Assembly: GCA_023423715.1 (NCBI GenBank)
Contig: JAFAFC010000020.1
Coordinates: 1-64,000 of the forward strand
Length of the DNA: 64,000 nt
Source of the DNA: Bacteroidota bacterium
Lineage (GTDB): Bacteria; Bacteroidota; Bacteroidia; Flavobacteriales; Weeksellaceae
Direction of reading: 5' to 3'
Shown: positions 61,288 to 64,000 of the stretch, piece after piece
Layout of the letters: every line of letters starts with the position of its first letter
Position numbering within the stretch: position 1 is the first letter of the stretch
Position numbers and translations under genes: made by a program
Notes under the pieces: generated by a model
What the model saw: the letters and a program-made list of their open reading frames with translations, nothing else
Databases searched by the model: none
Told to the model about the DNA's origin: nothing

Positions 61288-61535
61288 ATTCTACATCAAG
61301 CTTTTCATTTCTTTTTTACTTTTTTTAATAAAAAACTGCTTTTATCGATTTTCTATTGATAATGTCGTTTTGTCTTTGGGTTCGCTGAATTTACAAAAAT
61401 ATATACTTGTAAATCAGTTTGTTATCTATTTTTATTGTTTTGAGTTTAACCGTCTAAACAAAATCCTTTTTCTTTTTTCTGTTCCCGTTTTTAAATTTAT
61501 TTGTGTTGTCAATTAGATATTGATTTAAAACACAA

Positions 61536-62180
61536 ATGAAGGAATTGAAGAAAAAATCAGAAAAATTCTATCCTCTCTTTTTTATTGAGAGGATAGTTTT
61601 GTTTTTGTTATTTTTCTTAAGCTTACTAAGTTATTCTCAAATTTATGTTTCTTCTAGCGATGCTTTATTTATATCTGAGGAAACGGAAGTGTATTCATGT
61701 GATTCAAAGGTTAATAAAGTAAAGGTTGAAGATCTAAAAGTAAAGGAAGGCGAAATTTTTATTATTGGAGATGTTGAAATTTTCGATACCGAACATCAAG
61801 TTTTTGCAAAAGCAGCTGTTGTTTTGGCAGCAGAAGATATAGATAGGTCGCAAATTCATAGAAAAAAGGTTAGAAATTTAAATGAAAACCTTTCGTTAAA
61901 AAAGTCCTCGACGGTTAAGGAATCTAAACCAGAATTTACACCAAAACTTAATTCTTCGGAATCTTCTTTTGATTTTGTATTAAGCTCAAATTCCTATAAA
62001 GCAATAGCCAGTACAAATCCTTATAAATTACTGAATGGTTTATTACTTAGTTCTTCAGAACTATTTCTTCCTTTCACCACCATACGTAGCAAGGTTCAAA
62101 TTTTTTACAATCCAAATTATCAAGGTCGAGTTTTTAATTATTGTTTTTCGATCCGTCCACCGCCTTTTTCTATTGGTTAA
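61536..62180 (+). CDS. Hypothetical membrane-anchored or exported protein
   Basis: A 214-residue protein with one N-terminal hydrophobic helix (about 17-36, FLLFFLSLLSYSQ), probably a signal peptide ending near residue 35. The rest is Lys/Ser-rich and looks partly disordered, ending in an aromatic RPPPFSIG. I recognise no family. It precedes the paralogous secreted proteins by 140 bp. Confidence 0.6.
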   Translation: MKELKKKSEKFYPLFFIERIVLFLLFFLSLLSYSQIYVSSSDALFISEETEVYSCDSKVNKVKVEDLKVKEGEIFIIGDVEIFDTEHQVFAKAAVVLAAEDIDRSQIHRKKVRNLNENLSLKKSSTVKESKPEFTPKLNSSESSFDFVLSSNSYKAIASTNPYKLLNGLLLSSSELFLPFTTIRSKVQIFYNPNYQGRVFNYCFSIRPPPFSIG

Positions 62181-62322
62181 AACACTTTGTAAGTTATACT
62201 TATAGAATTTTCACTAATGTAATTTCCTATCGCTTATATAGTGCATTTAGGTAAGAATCAATTATTGTTCTATTGTATTGTTAATAGGGCATTACAAATG
62301 CTAATTTATTAAAACACAAAAA

Positions 62323-63216
62323 ATGAAAAAAATACTATTTACGGTAAGTTTTTTAACTTTTATTTTTCAATCCTATGCGCAGGTTGGAATCAAAACACAA
62401 AAACCTATAGGGGTTTTTAATATAGATGGGGCTAAGGATAATAATGGATCTATGAATCCTGCTGCTAATCTTCAGGTAAATGATGTAACCGTTTTATCGA
62501 CGGGATTTACGGGAATTGGAGTAACCGCACCCACTCATAAACTGCATATTAATACTGGAGGAACTCTGGCAGCACCTATTAAAGGAATAAAAATAGTAGA
62601 TGGAAGTCAAACCGCTGGATATACAATGACAAGTGATGCTAATGGTGTCGGTTCATGGAAATATCTTGATCAAGGTGCAAGTGCAAAGACCGCTGCAATT
62701 ACAAGTTTTGGAACAACAGTTGTCACATCGGACAATACTAATGTAGGTCTAAAAAACTCCGGTTTAATGTTACATGTGTCCCCAGGAAGATGGATTCTAA
62801 ATATTGGTATTAAAGTGAATTTTACGGCTTCTAGTAATACGGTTGGACAGCCTTCTGCCAATACAATTCCTTATCAAACCAGTTACTTTTTAGAAGGCTA
62901 TGTATCTTCTAACCAAACAGCGAATCAGCAAGTAGGTTTTAGTGCAGAAAACATTTCAGGAGCTACTGAAGTTAAATTCGGTGGAGTTGTAATGAGAGGC
63001 CCTGGAGCAAATGACCCTACACTTATTAACAATAATTCTGGAAACTATATTTCAGGTTCTGCAATAATTAATGTACCGAATGGTCCTGGAGTAGATTTAT
63101 ACCTACTTATTCAAAATGTAGCTAGTCCCTCAGGAACTAAAAATGGTGAAGCATGGTCTTTTGATCCTACGAGTATTGAGAATACGTTTTATGCAGTTCC
63201 CATCAATCCTCAATAG
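62323..63216 (+). CDS. Secreted protein with adhesin/tail-fibre-like head, copy 1
   Basis: A 297-residue secreted protein (signal QSYAQ). Its first 110 residues (VGIKTQKPIGVFNIDGAKDN, VTVLSTGFTGIGVTAPTHKL, DGSQTAGYTMTSDANGVGSW) match the next gene's protein closely. The remainder is a beta-rich C-terminal domain. Proteins with VGINTxxPxAxLHI motifs in Bacteroidota are often adhesin- or fibre-like. No sorting tail is seen. Confidence 0.75.
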   Translation: MKKILFTVSFLTFIFQSYAQVGIKTQKPIGVFNIDGAKDNNGSMNPAANLQVNDVTVLSTGFTGIGVTAPTHKLHINTGGTLAAPIKGIKIVDGSQTAGYTMTSDANGVGSWKYLDQGASAKTAAITSFGTTVVTSDNTNVGLKNSGLMLHVSPGRWILNIGIKVNFTASSNTVGQPSANTIPYQTSYFLEGYVSSNQTANQQVGFSAENISGATEVKFGGVVMRGPGANDPTLINNNSGNYISGSAIINVPNGPGVDLYLLIQNVASPSGTKNGEAWSFDPTSIENTFYAVPINPQ

Positions 63217-63279
63217 AATTTAACTTAACATCAGATGTTTAAATAAGGTAAGAAATTACCTAATAAATAATTTAACAAA

Positions 63280-64000
63280 ATGAAAAATAACATAATACTA
63301 TTGTTTTCTCTTATTTTTTGCGCAAGTTTTTATTCGCAAGTGGGAGTAAACACACCAAACCCACAAGGCGTTTTTAATATTGATGGAGCGAAAGACAATC
63401 CAAAAACAGGAACAGGGCACACTGCAGCACAGCAGTTAAATGATGTTACGGTTCTTGCCAATGGAAATGTTGGTCTAGGAACGATTAACCCGTCCGCAAA
63501 ACTTGAGATCCAAACTGGCGGAACAGCTAGCTCACCAGTTGCAGGGTTTAAACTTGTAGACGGCTACCAAGCAAACGGAGCAATATTGGTAAGCGACGCT
63601 GCTGGAGCCGGACTTTGGACAATTCTTGGAAGTGCAAAAGGCACCATTAATGGAACGATAGACGGTGGTGGAACCGTGGCTTCGGATCAATCTGGTGGGA
63701 CTAAATATACAATGTATAAATTAGACTTAACCCAAGGAACATATATTGTAAACATGGGACTTGTTTTACACAATACAATGAATGCTCCTATTGGAGATGG
63801 CACATGGCTACATGGTTACTTATCATCTGATCCAGGGTCATGGGTGAAAAATGGTTTTAAATTGGATGGTCCTGCTGGAGGCGTTACTGGCTATGCAAGC
63901 GTTCAAATGAAAAATAGCACACTTAACTCACCCAATTTCTTTTCAGGAACTATTAACCTAACCGTATTAGACCCAACTATTACTCTTTATTTACTTATTG
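63280..64000 (+). CDS. Secreted protein with adhesin/tail-fibre-like head, copy 2 (partial)
   Basis: The start is MKNNIILLFSLIFCASFYSQ (ATG 63280), followed by VGVNTPNPQGVFNIDGAKDN, clearly paralogous to the preceding gene (63 bp upstream). The C-terminal domain is beta-rich and still open at the window end, so at least 240 residues are visible. The two genes are an apparent tandem duplication that has diverged mostly in the C-terminal half. Confidence 0.8.
   Translation, partial: MKNNIILLFSLIFCASFYSQVGVNTPNPQGVFNIDGAKDNPKTGTGHTAAQQLNDVTVLANGNVGLGTINPSAKLEIQTGGTASSPVAGFKLVDGYQANGAILVSDAAGAGLWTILGSAKGTINGTIDGGGTVASDQSGGTKYTMYKLDLTQGTYIVNMGLVLHNTMNAPIGDGTWLHGYLSSDPGSWVKNGFKLDGPAGGVTGYASVQMKNSTLNSPNFFSGTINLTVLDPTITLYLLI

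Overview
The window looks like chromosome of a Bacteroidota bacterium, most likely a flavobacterium of the Chryseobacterium group (Weeksellaceae). The evidence is low GC, A-rich rather than Shine-Dalgarno leaders, promoters with the Bacteroidota -7 box TAnnTTTG, a type IX secretion (T9SS) sorting tail, a GLPGLI protein, a TonB-type receptor, and a signal-peptide/TPR/membrane/AraC sensor. The genus is an inference.

Region 1, about 0.2-18.7 kb, is an accessory island with every gene on the + strand. It has four parts. (a) A small winged-helix-like protein and two adjacent DUF262 (GmrSD-type) proteins, followed by a 50-codon stump of a type I restriction gene hsdR. (b) Three nuclease genes: an EEP-fold enzyme, a Cas4-like/DEDD-exonuclease fusion (DUF2779) and a secreted staphylococcal-type nuclease. 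(c) At 8.4-15.4 kb, the strongest candidate for an undescribed system: a classic-clade AAA+ ATPase, two standalone proteins that look like copies of its N-terminal region, a receiver-like cREC protein, a PD-(D/E)XK nuclease, a protein of unknown function, two related mini-proteins with sialidase-like (BNR) repeats, and a WYL regulator. (d) A secreted aspartic protease with two DTG motifs and a hipBA toxin-antitoxin pair. The island ends beside a DUF4130 DNA-repair gene that has lost its middle.

Region 2, 18.9-31.8 kb, is mostly on the - strand. After a lipocalin and a repeat-filled 680-bp gap comes a complete kdp potassium-uptake locus: four tiny membrane ORFs (one is kdpF), kdpA, kdpB, kdpC, an outer-membrane barrel, a split KdpD (cytoplasmic module plus a separate PAS histidine kinase), and a separately transcribed NtrC-type regulator in place of KdpE. 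AATTGATAATGGACAATTG-type dispersed repeats fill the gaps and appear to have entered kdpB in frame at two places.

Region 3, 32-47.8 kb, is housekeeping and envelope genes: an acetyltransferase, an orphan TrpF, a hydrolase, a short-chain dehydrogenase, a run of small lipoproteins, a PAP2 phosphatase overlapping an EptA-like phosphoethanolamine transferase (likely lipid A remodelling), a TIGR01777 epimerase, a T9SS-secreted delta-60 repeat protein and a TonB-receptor-like barrel.

Region 4, 48-64 kb, holds surface proteins with adhesin or tail-fibre-like modules, two overlapping orphan HTH proteins, the TPR-AraC sensor, a second PAP2 protein, an EamA permease, an ABC exporter, a B12-type radical SAM protein divergent from an M28 peptidase, and two tandem paralogous secreted proteins, the last cut by the window edge. 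I saw no tRNA, rRNA, CRISPR array or complete insertion sequence.
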